DNA of 64,000 bases. Source: Nymphaea colorata. Lineage: Eukaryota; Streptophyta; Magnoliopsida; Nymphaeales; Nymphaeaceae. The first letter of the stretch is position 1. Each line of letters begins with the position of its first letter. Below the pieces are notes generated by a model that saw only the letters and a program-made list of their open reading frames with translations, ran no database searches and had not been told where the DNA came from. The stretch lies in NCBI RefSeq assembly GCF_008831285.2, contig NC_045146.1:17911149-17975148 (forward strand). The letters are read 5' to 3'. Shown here piece by piece: positions 23,983-35,164 of the stretch. Position numbers and translations under genes: made by a program.

Positions 23983-24208
23983 TGGGCATCGGGCCAGCCC
24001 GGCCCGATCGGGCCCGGGTCAGTCGGCTCAGCCCGGCCAAGCCCGTTTAGCTCGTTTAAATTAAAATGATATTATTTTTAATTTTTTTGTTTTAATAATA
24101 TATATTTATTATTAATAAATATATTTTATAATTAAAAAATTATTTTTAAATTTTAAATGGGCTGGGCCGGTCTCACTGGCCCGATGGGCCAGCCCGGCCC
24201 GATGCCCA
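23983..24208. mobile_element. MITE-like element with 13-bp inverted ends
   Basis: Left end TGGGCATCGGGCC and right end GGCCCGATGCCCA are exact inverted complements. GC-rich subterminal repeats (AGCCCGGCCCGAT) flank an AT-rich core, 226 bp overall. It has no coding capacity. The pattern is that of a nonautonomous DNA element; no target duplication is evident. Confidence 0.65.
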
Positions 24209-25698
24209 CCCTTATCTTCGACCAATACAGCACAGCCGATTCAGATTGGATGTGGATTTAGATTACAGCCTGTTGTTTAGGTTGTATGCCTTCAAATTTG
24301 GATCTAACTAGACAACATTTTCAATAGTCTAGATGAAATTAAATTTGAAAAGTTTTGTCAGAATTTTTTGTTGAATTTAACTTTAAATAATAACAAATCC
24401 AGCATATATATAAAAATTTGGTTTGTCGCATAATTGCCCATTTGAAAGATTCCATGCGTACAAGAAGGAAAAAAAAAACAAAAATCAGTTCTTCCGCATT
24501 TTTGAATTTATTAATTAGTTTCAGATAGAAGTATATACGCACCTGCAAAGACTTGGTCTGAAAATATAGCAAAATTTTCATTTTAGCCTATACAGAGAAA
24601 ACAGGAAAGCACGCTTGAAAAAACTGAAACTAATTTTGTCCAAGAAACTATTTGAAAAAAATTATATTTCCCAGCTCCCCTCTAAAAGAATAAATAAAAT
24701 AGAAAATAATTCAAACCAACCATGAAAGATACATTTTCACTCTTCAACTTTCATGTTCGGCAGCCTATTTCAGATAACGAAAATCAGATTCGAATGGATC
24801 GTCGGATAAAATCTCAACCTTGCATTAGCAAATATTTTGAAATGCACGTTTCTATCACACATGTTTTAAAAACATCAATATGCTATGTTGTTGTTTCGAT
24901 TATCTCTGGTCTTCAGCTATTGATTCTAAAAGTACTTTCTGTAATCGCATCATATTTTCTCAAAGCAAAATATGGAGTTTCTAAATCATGTATTATAAAA
25001 CATATATTTCAAGAATATAATGTTTTTTCCTATTAAATAACTAGGTCTGAATGATGCTTACCGTCACTCTGAGTTTTATAGTTCTCAAGTAGCAGTTTGC
25101 TAGAATTATAGATTTAAATCAGATCCTCAAATTTAAGATCCAAGATAACCAAATGCCCACTATCTCTATCTCTAGATTTGGTAGATGACAATTCACAAGT
25201 AATCGACTAATTGGATCCGTATCCACATCGGGAAGCGGTTTCGTTTTTCATGCAAGAACTTTGGGTTTTCCTTAAATTTAATTTTGCTTTCTCCCATTTT
25301 CTTCTCGAGAAGCTTCTTTCTCCATCATTGAGATGCGATCGTCGTGCATGGGACATGTGCATATGAGACATTGACTGTGATATGATAAATGAGTCAGATC
25401 TGATGTCCAGATCCTAAGACTGGATGGTAGGACCCAGATTGTGAGGTTCGGATATCAACGTCGAGTCGTTGATTGCCAGTTGGAGGGACGGCAACGGCAG
25501 TGGCGGTTTGGAGCTTACCGGAATCCAAAGCACCCGTTATGAGACATTGACTGTTTTGTTTATTTACGTTTTCTCGCTATAAAAATAAAACAAAACAGCC
25601 AAGCCCCAAGCCATCCCTTTGCTAAAGCGGAACCGATTTTTCTTCGGACTGGTTCTCATAGACCTCAGCTACCATTAGATCTGAATCTTGATCCAGAT
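24209..25698. other. AT-rich intergenic region
   Basis: No gene, RNA or repeat was identified. The open frame at 24722-25036 has no recognisable family and looks fortuitous. Confidence 0.4.
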
Positions 25699-26178
25699 CC
25701 AACTAGATCAAAATGCAGAACGGTATCTGGAAGATTTGGCTGAGTGTAGCCTGCTTCAAACTATAGCGAGTGACACAAAAGTGGCAGTGTACGCCTTACA
25801 TGATATTGTTCATGACTTTGCTCTATTCATAAGAGGGAAAGAACATGTGAGTGTAGATCTCTTTAAAACTGGAATTGTTTCCCCTCAAGCGCGCGTTTTC
25901 TCATCAGTTGGTGCAGATTGTGTGCTTGAGATACTCATAAAGCATAATAAGCTACGAGCGTTAATAATGGTTCAGATTGATTTTTTCCCTGCCAGCAATT
26001 TTCTTGCATTTAAGCAGCTTAGAATACTAGATTTGAGCAGTAGTAACATCTTGGACTTGCCAGAGTTGATTGGGGACTTAGTGCATTTGAAGTACATAAA
26101 CCTTTCACAGACAAAAATCTTGGAGTTGCCCGAGTCCATTACTAAGCTTTGTGACCTGCAAACGCTAGACCTTACCAA

Positions 26179-26183
26179 CAGTG
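26179..26183. repeat. Target-site duplication of copia-2, left
   Basis: CAGTG directly before the left LTR. The identical CAGTG follows the right LTR at 32404-32408, and a single copy stands in the empty site in CNL-A. Confidence 0.95.
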
Positions 26184-26657
26184 TATTGGGATTTCTCCCC
26201 ATAACGCATATACAAAACCAAACGTATATACCCTAAACAGGATCATGCTCTTGCTAAATCATTGAAATAAACGAAACCTTAAACTGAAGCGTAAGCGTAC
26301 CTGAATCCATCTGATCTGGTGCACGGGAAGATCGCAGCAGGGTCTTCCAGGATACGTGCGGCACGCTTGAGGTCTCTCTCAGATGGGGAAGAGGAAAACC
26401 CTAGAAACCAATGTTTCAGGCAACCATTGCACGACCCCAGGGACCACTACCATTATATAATAAGGACAATTACGGATTCCACCCATCAAAGAGTTCGTAA
26501 TTCCGTACTGGTATCTATACATTTTAAAATTACCCCATACCATCTAAAATGACGTAATATCCCGAAATGCAATCACTTAAGCGGATATTTACATTAAGAC
26601 AGCCATAATGTCTGAAATTCCTCATAGACATATGCAGGCCCACCAAATGATCTTACA
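26184..26657 (-). repeat. 3' LTR of copia-2 (474 bp)
   Basis: Aligns base for base with 31930-32403 without gaps; I count 11 substitutions, mostly transitions (97.7% identity). One change affects the plus-strand TG terminus, which reads TA here. Confidence 0.95.
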
Positions 26658-28888
26658 ATCTCCCACTTGGGCCAAATATGTCTTAATACATTCAGACATT
26701 ATACAAAACCTTAAGAGCTCATAACTGCTATCTTATTAAACGTCATTTCACCAATCTCGTCCATGATCATATCAACACAGAACCAAAGCGGCTTTCGCTA
26801 TATCAAAAGTTAGCTAAACCTTCAATGATCACAAATGTTAACATAACCAATGACATAGATCTGATATGGATGTATAGCATGAGAATTACATGCAATGTGA
26901 TTACAACATGTCTATTCTCAACTGGTCCAACTTTAAAACCTTATGGAGATCAAAACCTAACACATAAACACAGAATGGAACCAAAGAACTTTAAACTTTA
27001 TTCTGCAGAAAACTGAATATGTGTCCATACATTAGAGCAAACAAAATACAAACTCCCACTAAACCAGCATATCATCTAAGGATAACACCCCCATATGAAC
27101 AACATGTTCATGAAAGACCTTAGGTGTTAAACACTTAGTAAGCGGATCCGCAATCATAGAGTTTGTCCCAATGTGCTCTAAAGACACCTGACCATTCTGT
27201 ATCCCCTCTTTAACAGCCCAAAAACTTAATGTCGATGTGCTTCGACTTTGACAAACTGTGGCTGTTATAAGAGTACATGACTGCTGAATTATTGTCACAC
27301 AACAACCTTAGTGGTCTTTCTATACCATACATAATGCGCAGCCTCGTGACAAAATTCTGCAATCACAAAACCTGATTGAATGTCATTATCTTGGCACCCA
27401 ACAAAGTCAGAATCTGAATACCCAATGATCTCCCACTGGTCTGACTTCCTGTATGTGAGCATAAAATCTTATGTTCTTTTAAGTTCTCTCAATACCCTTT
27501 TGGCTGCTTTCCAATGACCCATACCAGGATCACTTAAGTATCTGCCTAATATTCCAACGATAAATGCAATATCCGGACGAGTACAAACCTGAGCATACAT
27601 AAGGCTTCCCACAACAGACAAATAGGAAATTCTTTCCATTTCCTTAGATTCGATTTCACTTTTAGGGCACTGTTTGAGACTAAACTTGTCTCTTTTAGCA
27701 ACTGGAGTCTTTCATGGTTTACAATCCTTCATGTCATATCGCTGAAGCACCTTATCAATGTAGGTCTTTTGTGATGATCCAAGAATACCCCGAGAACGAT
27801 CTCGAAATATTTGGATCCCCAATACAAAAGATGCACAACCAAGATCCTTCATGTCAAACTTTGTTGAATCTTAGTTTCATGCAATATGCCAACATCATTA
27901 CTTGCCAACAATATATCATCGACATATAAAACCAGAAAGATAAATTTGCCCCCACTGAACTTTTGGTATACACATTCATCAACCATATTAATTTCGAAAC
28001 CAAATGAAACTATAACTTGATGAAGTTTGTAATACCATTGACTGGAAAACTTGCTTTATCCATATATGGATTTCTTTATTGACACCTTTACTTAATTTTC
28101 TTGAGATTGTTGAGTTTGTTCTTCACTATGGAGATCGACATCATTGCCTTCTTCTGAATAGAGTGGACTCAGGTCCCTCTTCAAAAGCAATGTTCATAAC
28201 ATGATCACCTCTCAAACTCAATATCCTCAAAGAAATGGGCGTTTCTCTTTCAAAGAAAGACTTACTGAATGGATTAAATAAAACTTATAACCCCTTAATG
28301 TTTGTTCATTTTCCGTTTATACATTCAGTGCAGACATTAAAATTTGCAAAATCAAGGGACTCAAGAATTCCTTTTGACATAAGCCTTTATATTCTCTTTT
28401 CAGAGATATGTCTTAAACGCCAATGCCACAACATAATAGAATTCTAATTTGCTAATTTTACTTTTAGTACCACTAGATGTAACATGCAAGATTTCAATAT
28501 ATGAAGCAACCATAACAAGCAAATAAAGGTTATCGCTACTAGACAAAGAACCAGTGGCAATCAAATTTGAGTGCAGAAACAACTTAAATTTATTTCCTCC
28601 AAATGAACAATAATAACCAAACTTGTTCAATGAGGAAATAGGAACCAAATTCCATCTAAAAGACGGTACCACATAAGTTTCTGTCAAATTCAAATAGCAA
28701 CCAGTCTTTAACAATAACCAAAAATCTTCTATGGCTTCAACCTTCGCTTCTTACCATCGCCCTCATAGATGAATCTTTCAGCATCAATTGGCGTCTGACA
28801 ATTTAGGCAGCCCTGCATAGAAACACTTATGTGAGTAGTAGCAACCGAATCTACCCACAAGTGCCTTGGTACTGAAATTAAATTAACC

Positions 28889-29614
28889 TCAGAACAAACC
28901 CAAAGTAAGAATCGTACCTTTCTTTTCACGCCATGTGTGATACTTAGTACAATCCTTCTTCATATGACATTCATCCTTGCAAAAGAAGCAGCTTGATTTG
29001 TCTTCCTTATGCTTCTTTTGTTTCTTGATGGATGCGTGATCAACTGCAATTTCTTTAGTCGTCTTTCTTTTCTTACTTTTAGTCGTAGCAGCCAAGTGAG
29101 CACTTTCTATCCTATCATGCTTCAATCTTTCTTCTTCTTCCACACAGTGCGAAATGAGCTCATTAAGAGTCCATTTCTCCTTCTGACAATTATAACTAAC
29201 TTTAAATTGTCCAAACTGTGGTGGAAGAGAAAGAAGAACCATATGCACTATAAAGTCTTCAGGTAACCTCAGACCTAGTGCCTGTAATTTTGAAGCAAGA
29301 TGAGACATTTCCATAATGTGCTCCCGTATGTTCCCCTTTCCTTTAAACCTCAGCATCACAAGTTTACTCAAAAGAGTGCTTGTTTCAGCCTTTTCATTTT
29401 TAGCAAAACGTTTTTCAATCTCTTCAAAGAACGCCTTGGCACTAGCATTTTCAGTAATAGAGCCCCTAAAATTTTTTAGGATTGATCTCTTCATTATCAT
29501 TAGACACATGCGGTTTGAGCGTTCCCACCGTTCAAAGTACCGCTTATCCTCATGGGAACTTTGATCTGTTGGATGAGGTGGGCACGACTCCCTAAATGCA
29601 AGGTCAAGATCCAT
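28889..29614 (-). CDS. copia-2 Gag (UBN2-type capsid with zinc knuckle)
   Basis: A 241-codon open frame. It has a central gag-polypeptide region (KLVMLRFKGKGNIREHIMEM, LRLPEDFIVHMVLLSLPPQF) and a CX2CX4HX4C nucleocapsid knuckle near the end, as expected for copia Gag. The upstream open frame 29645-29887 is in the leader. The frame stops shortly after the knuckle, and the protease continues in other frames. Confidence 0.85.
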   Translation of the reverse strand: MDLDLAFRESCPPHPTDQSSHEDKRYFERWERSNRMCLMIMKRSILKNFRGSITENASAKAFFEEIEKRFAKNEKAETSTLLSKLVMLRFKGKGNIREHIMEMSHLASKLQALGLRLPEDFIVHMVLLSLPPQFGQFKVSYNCQKEKWTLNELISHCVEEEERLKHDRIESAHLAATTKSKKRKTTKEIAVDHASIKKQKKHKEDKSSCFFCKDECHMKKDCTKYHTWREKKGTILTLGLF

Positions 29615-30584
29615 ACAACCCAGAACAATTATGACAGTTTCTTTTCAGTCCTTAAAATTCGAACCATTTAACTCAGGAACAATACTCAAATTTGCAGATA
29701 TTATAGAAGCAGAACTCACTGTACAAAGAACAACAAAAATACCAAACATGCTCACAATCAATACATGTACAAAGATGAAATAACAAATATAAATGAATTT
29801 AAACACAATGGCCCAAAACCCATCACAAGGTACCGGTGCAACGCTAATATCCAATCTTTGGATTGAAATATTAACTGCAAGTGGCATTCTTGGTCAACAA
29901 TGAATATAGATAATTAACCCTGTCAAACAACGAGCCTATCTTTGGATTGACTCGCTATTCACATGGAAACCTAAAAAATTATCACATATTCATTGCCCTG
30001 TATACTTAAACTTGACCAAACAACAATCCTCCTTTGGGCTGATCATTGTCCGCATTGATCAAGTATACTATCATCTAATGTTTAAAACAAGCAACTTCGT
30101 ACAACAGAGGTCACTTTGGCGACATAAAATACAAACTTACTCATTTGAAACAACAGACATGGCCAAAGATCAAAATTCATAATCCAAACATTCATCTAAA
30201 GTACACCCATAATTTTAATAACATGCAAATCATGATACATGAATTAAAATTTACATACAAAATTTGTCATTCATTGAATTCAAAACCTGATGCATAAACC
30301 AAATTACCATACACGTATGCCCTACATTAAATCCAAAACCAAAATGATTCAATGAAATGAGCCCAAAAGAGTCCAAAATTTATAAACCGGTACCATAATC
30401 GTGCTTAAGAGGATCAAGAACTACTGAATCGGCCCTAAAATAGCTCGTATCGTTCTTAAACCACAACAAAAGCACCCACATGCCCTTACATAGGGCTGAA
30501 CCAGTCTTAAAATTAGACGTACCGGTCAAAAATAGACCGTATCGGTTCCAAAACCCAATGAACCGGTTAAAATTGGCAAAAATA

Positions 30585-30708
30585 GGTTCAAAAACTGAAT
30601 GAACAGGTCCTGAAAGCCCTGAATCGGTTCAAAAACTGAATGAACCAGTCCTGAAAGCCCTGAATCGGTTCAAAAACTGAATGAACCGGTCCCAAAATGG
30701 TCTGAATC
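30585..30708. repeat. 41-bp tandem repeat in copia-2 leader, about 3 units
   Basis: Units start at 30585, 30626 and 30667 with GGTTCAAAAACTGAATGAAC. They sit in a wider zone (about 30390-30790) dense in GAACCGGT/AATCGGTT motifs. Confidence 0.9.
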
Positions 30709-30879
30709 GGATCTGAAAGGTCTGAATCGGTTCTGAATCGTATTGAACCGGTCTGAAACCGAATGAACCGGTTCGAGTCTTTTCCAAAACCGGTTAAAAA
30801 AAACGAACCGATTTACTTAAACCAAATGGATACGGGTCAGACCCGACAGGCGGGAAAATGTTTTTTTTTTTTTAAATCA

Positions 30880-31800
30880 CGATGGATCCGGATCGGGTCT
30901 GTCAAGACCCGACCCGGTCCGACCCAGCTCGACCGCCCGAGCGTCGCGGGCGTCGCCTCCACCGCTCGCGTGCCGAACGGCAGGCGGGCGGTGAAGCTCC
31001 ACCGGCAGGCCACCCAACACCGTGGGTGGCCGCCGGCGACCCGATCCGGTCCGACCCAGCTCGACCGCCCGAGCGTCGCGGGCGTCGCCTCCAATGCTCG
31101 CGTGCCGAACGGTAGGCGGGCGGTGAAGCTCCACCGGCAGGCCACCCAACACCGTGGGTGGCCGCCGGCGGGTGCCGCCAGCGTCGCCAGACGTCGGCCG
31201 CCACGATGGCCGGCCGACGCCCGCCGGAAACCGGCCGATTCTGGTCGGTTTCCCCTTCTGCTACAATCTGCCCCTTTTAAGATTCGGGCGGTTGCTGAAG
31301 CGGCGATGAGGCCACCGGTGGGTCGCCGGTGACTATGGGTGGATGGCGGCGGGTCGCACGGGCCCGTCCGACTGAGTCGCCGGCGGTCGCCCTCTGCCGG
31401 CCATCACCTCTCCTTGCCGTCGCCTCCCCACTGCCCCTTTCCCGTTCTTCTTCAATGGCTGCAACGCCCGACGCAAGGGAGCCACCGCTGGCGAGTCCCG
31501 CCAGGACGGCAGAAGCCGGCCGTCGCCTAACGGCCGTCCGTCGCCCGCCAAAAAGGCGGAACCCGGCGTCCCCTTTCCTTATGCGTCGGCTTCCTTATGC
31601 GTCGGCTTCAGATGGCTGCAACGGATACGCGGAGAGCACCGACAGGCCACCCAACGGAGTGGGTGGTGGCAGGCAGGGACGCGCCCCAACGGCAGGAGGC
31701 CCGCCATCGCCCAACGGCGACTGACGCCGGCCGATTCTTTTGTCCCCTTCTCCGATCCTCCTCATGGCTGCAACCGAAGCCCGACGGCTTCCATCGCATG
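30880..31800. other. GC-rich repetitive block in copia-2 leader
   Basis: About 0.9 kb of strongly GC-rich sequence inside otherwise AT-rich DNA, located between the 5' LTR and gag. It contains the 132-bp tandem repeat at 30916-31170, a looser repeat of about 155 bp marked by ATGGCTGCA at 31455, 31612 and 31764, and hairpin-forming CCACCC...GGGTGG sequences at about 31011, 31141 and 31650. Open frames run through it on both strands (e.g. 30763-31332 and 31329-31724 plus), but their proline/arginine-rich content looks compositional rather than coding. Confidence 0.75.
30916..31170. repeat. 132-bp direct tandem repeat, 2 units
   Basis: Units begin at 30916 and 31048 with GGTCCGACCCAGCTCGACCG and are almost identical through the CCACCCAACACCGTGGGTGG palindrome. 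Confidence 0.92.
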
Positions 31801-31914
31801 CCCTCAACCTAAATTTTTTTTTTTTTTTTTTTGAAAACCAAAAATTGCAGCCGAAGAAAAGGAACATCCAAATGGGAAGAACGCAAAAAGATCAACGATT
31901 CAACAACAAACATA

Positions 31915-31927
31915 GGCTCTGATACCA
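31915..31927 (-). promoter_or_regulatory. Primer-binding site of copia-2
   Basis: The minus strand reads TGGTATCAGAGCC, complementary to the 3' end of initiator methionine tRNA, the standard plant copia primer, two bases inside the 5' LTR. Confidence 0.92.
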
Positions 31928-31929
31928 AA

Positions 31930-32403
31930 TGTTGGGATTTCTCCCCATAACGCATATACAAAACCAAACGTATATACCCTAAACAGGATCATGCTCTCGC
32001 TAAATCATTGAAATAAACGAAACCTTAAACTGAAGCGGAAGCGTACCTGAATCCATCTGATCTGATGCACGGGAAGATCGCAGCAGGGTCTTTCAGGGTA
32101 CGTGCGGCGCGCTAGAGGTCTCTCTCAGATGGGGAAGAGGAAAACCCTAGAAACCAATGTTTCAGGCAACCATTGCACGACCCCAGGGACCACTACCATT
32201 ATATAATAAGGACAATTACGGATTCCACCCATCAAAGAGTCCGTAATTCCGTACTGGTATCTATACATTTTAAAATTACCTCATACCATCTAAAATGACG
32301 TAATATCCCGAAATGCAATCACTTAAGCGGATATTTACATTAAGACAGCCATAATGTCTGAAATTCCTCATAGACATATGCAGGCCCACCAAATAATCTT
32401 ACA
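31930..32403 (-). repeat. 5' LTR of copia-2 (474 bp)
   Basis: Plus-strand ends are TGTTGGG and CTTACA. It lies two bases from the primer-binding site at 31915-31927, which fixes the element's orientation as minus. Confidence 0.95.
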
Positions 32404-32408
32404 CAGTG
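32404..32408. repeat. Target-site duplication of copia-2, right
   Basis: CAGTG directly after the right LTR, matching 26179-26183 exactly; five bases is the normal size for copia integration. Confidence 0.95.
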
Positions 32409-34471
32409 ATGTACAGAGACTTCCTGATAGAATTTCTTCTTTAGGTGCTTTGAGACATCTTGACTTAAGAGGAACATTTCTACTAAAATACCTGCCAAAA
32501 GGCATCGGGAAGCTAACTTGTCTGCGGACACTGAATAAGTTTGTGGTTGGTAGCAACTTAGGTGACGGGAAGGGAAGCAAGTTATGGGAGTTGCACGACT
32601 TGAACAGTTTAAGAGGGCACTTGACCGTCGAACACTTGGAAAGGGTTGATAACATAGAAGAGGCTAAACAAGCTCAATTAAGTAGAAAAGAAAACCTGCA
32701 AAGTTTGATGTTATTTTCAGAAAGTACATCTTCTCCATAGAAAGTGGAGCTTCTTTAAGAAGATCTCCAACCTCCAGAAGGCCGCATCGAATTAAGTATA
32801 ATATGCTATGCAGGCGTTAACTTTCCCACTTGGATGAGCTCCAAAATATACTATTGTTTGGAGGAAATCACTTTGTGTGATTGCAAATTCCTGGAGTCAT
32901 TGCCCAGCTTAGGCCATTTGCCCAATCTCTTGAGACTAGAAATAAGTGGTGCTGAAAGGGTTAAGGATTTTGACGTTACTTCAAACCACGTTGGTGGATG
33001 AGCTGTATTTCCAAAACTGGAAAAATTGAAGTTGATAGACATGTTGAGCCTGGAGGAGTTTTTGTTTGATGCAGATACAAAAACCATGCCATGCCTTCGA
33101 TGGTTAAAAGTCTCTTTCTGCCCAAAATTAAGGATGCTGCCGTTCTTTCTGGCTCTTGAAGAACTAAGTATAAGAGGTATGGAGGAATGGAAAGGATGGG
33201 CCATCAAAAAGGATGTAGAGATGCCTTGTTTGAAAAGAATGGATATTGATGGCAAGCCTCGTTCAAATTTGAAGTGCTTACCCAATTGTCCAAATTTAGA
33301 GGACATGACAATTAGTCATTGCCATCAGCTGGCTGAATTGCCACATTCTCGTTTTGTAGAAAGATTATCAATACGGAACTGCTACAGAGCTTGCTTAATG
33401 TTGGATTCTACATTTAAAATGGAGAAACTAAAGCACCTAGAGATCATCAATTCACCTAAGCTAGCCCCATTGCTTGAAGGGATTCAAGATATGAAAGAAC
33501 TGAAGTCTTTGGTTGTATGTGGTATGTCGAAGTTGCAACAATTATTGAATAAAAGCCCCCTTGATTTGCACAAACTTGAGTCTGTGAGAATCGAGGACTG
33601 CCACAAATTGGTTTCACTTCCACATGGATTGCACCTCAACAGATTGAAGAAATTGGCCTTAAAGGATTTGCCTCAACTTACTTCCTTACCTTCTATGCTT
33701 TTGGATAACATGAAAGCGCTAGAAGTGCTGGAACTTGGTTCGAACATCCATTTCACAGAAGGGCATGGGCTACTGCAGAACCTGAATTTCTCAAGGCTCA
33801 GGTGTCTCAAAATATTTGGCTTCCATGAACTTGGAACAGAGTGGCTCAGGTGCAAAATGAAGAACATGGACCAACTGGAAGAGCTAGTTATAGAGGATTG
33901 TCCTAAGCTGGTGTCGATTTCAGATGTGTTGAAACATCATTCCCTTCCCAAACTTCGAATTATGCACATTGCTTACAGAGTTCATACTAGGCAATGGAGA
34001 AGGTCGCTCACATGCTCATTGGTCATGAACTCCTTCAGGATGGGCAACCAACTCAGTGGGTTGGTAAACTTGAGTAGGAGGTTGGATGCCTAAATCATCA
34101 ATTTGTTGCCTGGTCTTGACTCACTGCCAGATTGGATACAACAACTTCATCAACTGGAGTACTTGGTAATAGAGGATTCTGAAAATCTTACTCATTTACC
34201 AAACTGGTTGAGCAAATTATCCAAACTCAAACGCTTTCGGCTGACTCGTCTGCCGGAGCTAAGCAGTCCACCTGATGCAGTGGGAAGCCTCCGCCAACTT
34301 GAAGTGCTTTACATCCATTCATGTCCGAAACTGAATTTCCTGCCAAATGGGGTTCGGCATCTCCCAACGCTTCATTACCTGTATATCTCAGATTGCAATG
34401 CTTTAGTTGAGCGCTGCCAAAAGGAAGATGGGCACAAGATCTCCCATATTTCTGATTTATTTCTTGTGTAA

Positions 34472-35160
34472 ACAGGTAACAAATGTCTGATCTCATCATA
34501 GATCGCCAAGCAACTGAAGAGATCGCTTTGCCGCAAATGCAATCTGTTGTTTCCCATTGTTCTGTTTTATATTTGTTTTTTGGTCACTTAGCCAGGGGTT
34601 CAATATTACTGCATTGATAAGTTTCACAAGATTAAACATATGGGTGATGACGTGATTGAATTTGAGAACTTCATCTTTGCGGGTGCCCTGAAAACTTATG
34701 ATTGCCGGTTTAACCCGTGTTTGATTGCTGGATAAAGCTTTTACCACAAATTGTAAATCTCACGACTTTTTTTAAAAAAATTGATGTCAAACAAAGCAAT
34801 TTTTTTTTCTAAATATGCCAAAGGGAACCATGCCCAACCAAATCCAGTTGAAGACCTTGCCAGCAGGTAGGTCATGAACACGAGCCGAAAATCCCCAGAA
34901 AAACGTGTTTTTTGGATATTTTTTATTTTATGCATATATATTGGATTAGCTATATGAAAATAAAAAAATAGTATCTAAAATCTCTCAATAAGAAAGTCGA
35001 GCGTGACCAAACAGTGAACGTGACAGGTGCGTTGAATGGCACAATAAGGATCAACTTGTGATTCTTAATAAAAGGTGGCATTGGTTTCCTTTTCCAATTC
35101 AAACCACTTGTCAATAATGAATCGCCATTGCCTGTTCCAAAACTAGTTCACATGTAAAGC
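34472..35160. other. 3' flank of CNL-B
   Basis: No gene was seen. Portions match 23530-23715, implying another NLR flank once lay there. The homology runs to about 35155, where gypsy sequence starts. Confidence 0.5.
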
Positions 35161-35164
35161 TACC

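Larger units (their letters stand above)
26184..32403 (-). mobile_element. Ty1-copia retrotransposon with internal deletion (copia-2)
   Basis: A full-ended copia element on the minus strand, inserted in the CNL-B LRR. LTRs are 26184-26657 (3') and 31930-32403 (5'), with an initiator-Met tRNA primer site at 31915-31927 and a GTGGGAGAT polypurine end next to the 3' LTR. Gag (28889-29614) has a UBN2-like domain and the zinc knuckle CFFCKDECHMKKDC. A degenerate protease follows (WVDSVATTH, about 28845), then the pre-integrase region with CTECINGK (about 28320). The integrase core is missing: within about 28230-28310 the sequence jumps to linker and then reverse transcriptase with YVDDILL (about 27910). 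RNase H ends at 27059. It therefore depended on another copy for integration, or the deletion came later. A leader of about 2.3 kb separates 5' LTR and gag. Confidence 0.93.
25699..34471 (+). pseudogene. CC-NLR pseudogene (CNL-B): LRR region split by copia-2
   Basis: Sensor-type coiled-coil NLR resistance gene remnant. Segment 25713-26183 encodes the end of the NB-ARC winged-helix region (YALHDIVHDFALFIRGKEH, the HDxxHD-type motif) and the first LRRs; 32409-34471 encodes the remaining LRRs and a family-typical end (LVERCQKEDGHKISHI). CC domain, P-loop and most of NB-ARC are absent upstream. When the copia element and one copy of its CAGTG duplication are disregarded, all LRR segments lie in a single frame with no frameshift. 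That frame is interrupted by four nonsense codons: TAG 32738-32740, TAA 32756-32758, TGA 32999-33001 and TAA 34091-34093. A near-identical LRR stretch is CNL-A at 6823-7957. It is nonfunctional as an NLR. Confidence 0.88.

Noticed and set aside
30763-31724. Long overlapping open frames on both strands in the GC-rich block
   Set aside because: They arise from GC-rich tandem repeats with few stop codons; frames are open on both strands and encode repeated P/R-rich text with no family likeness.
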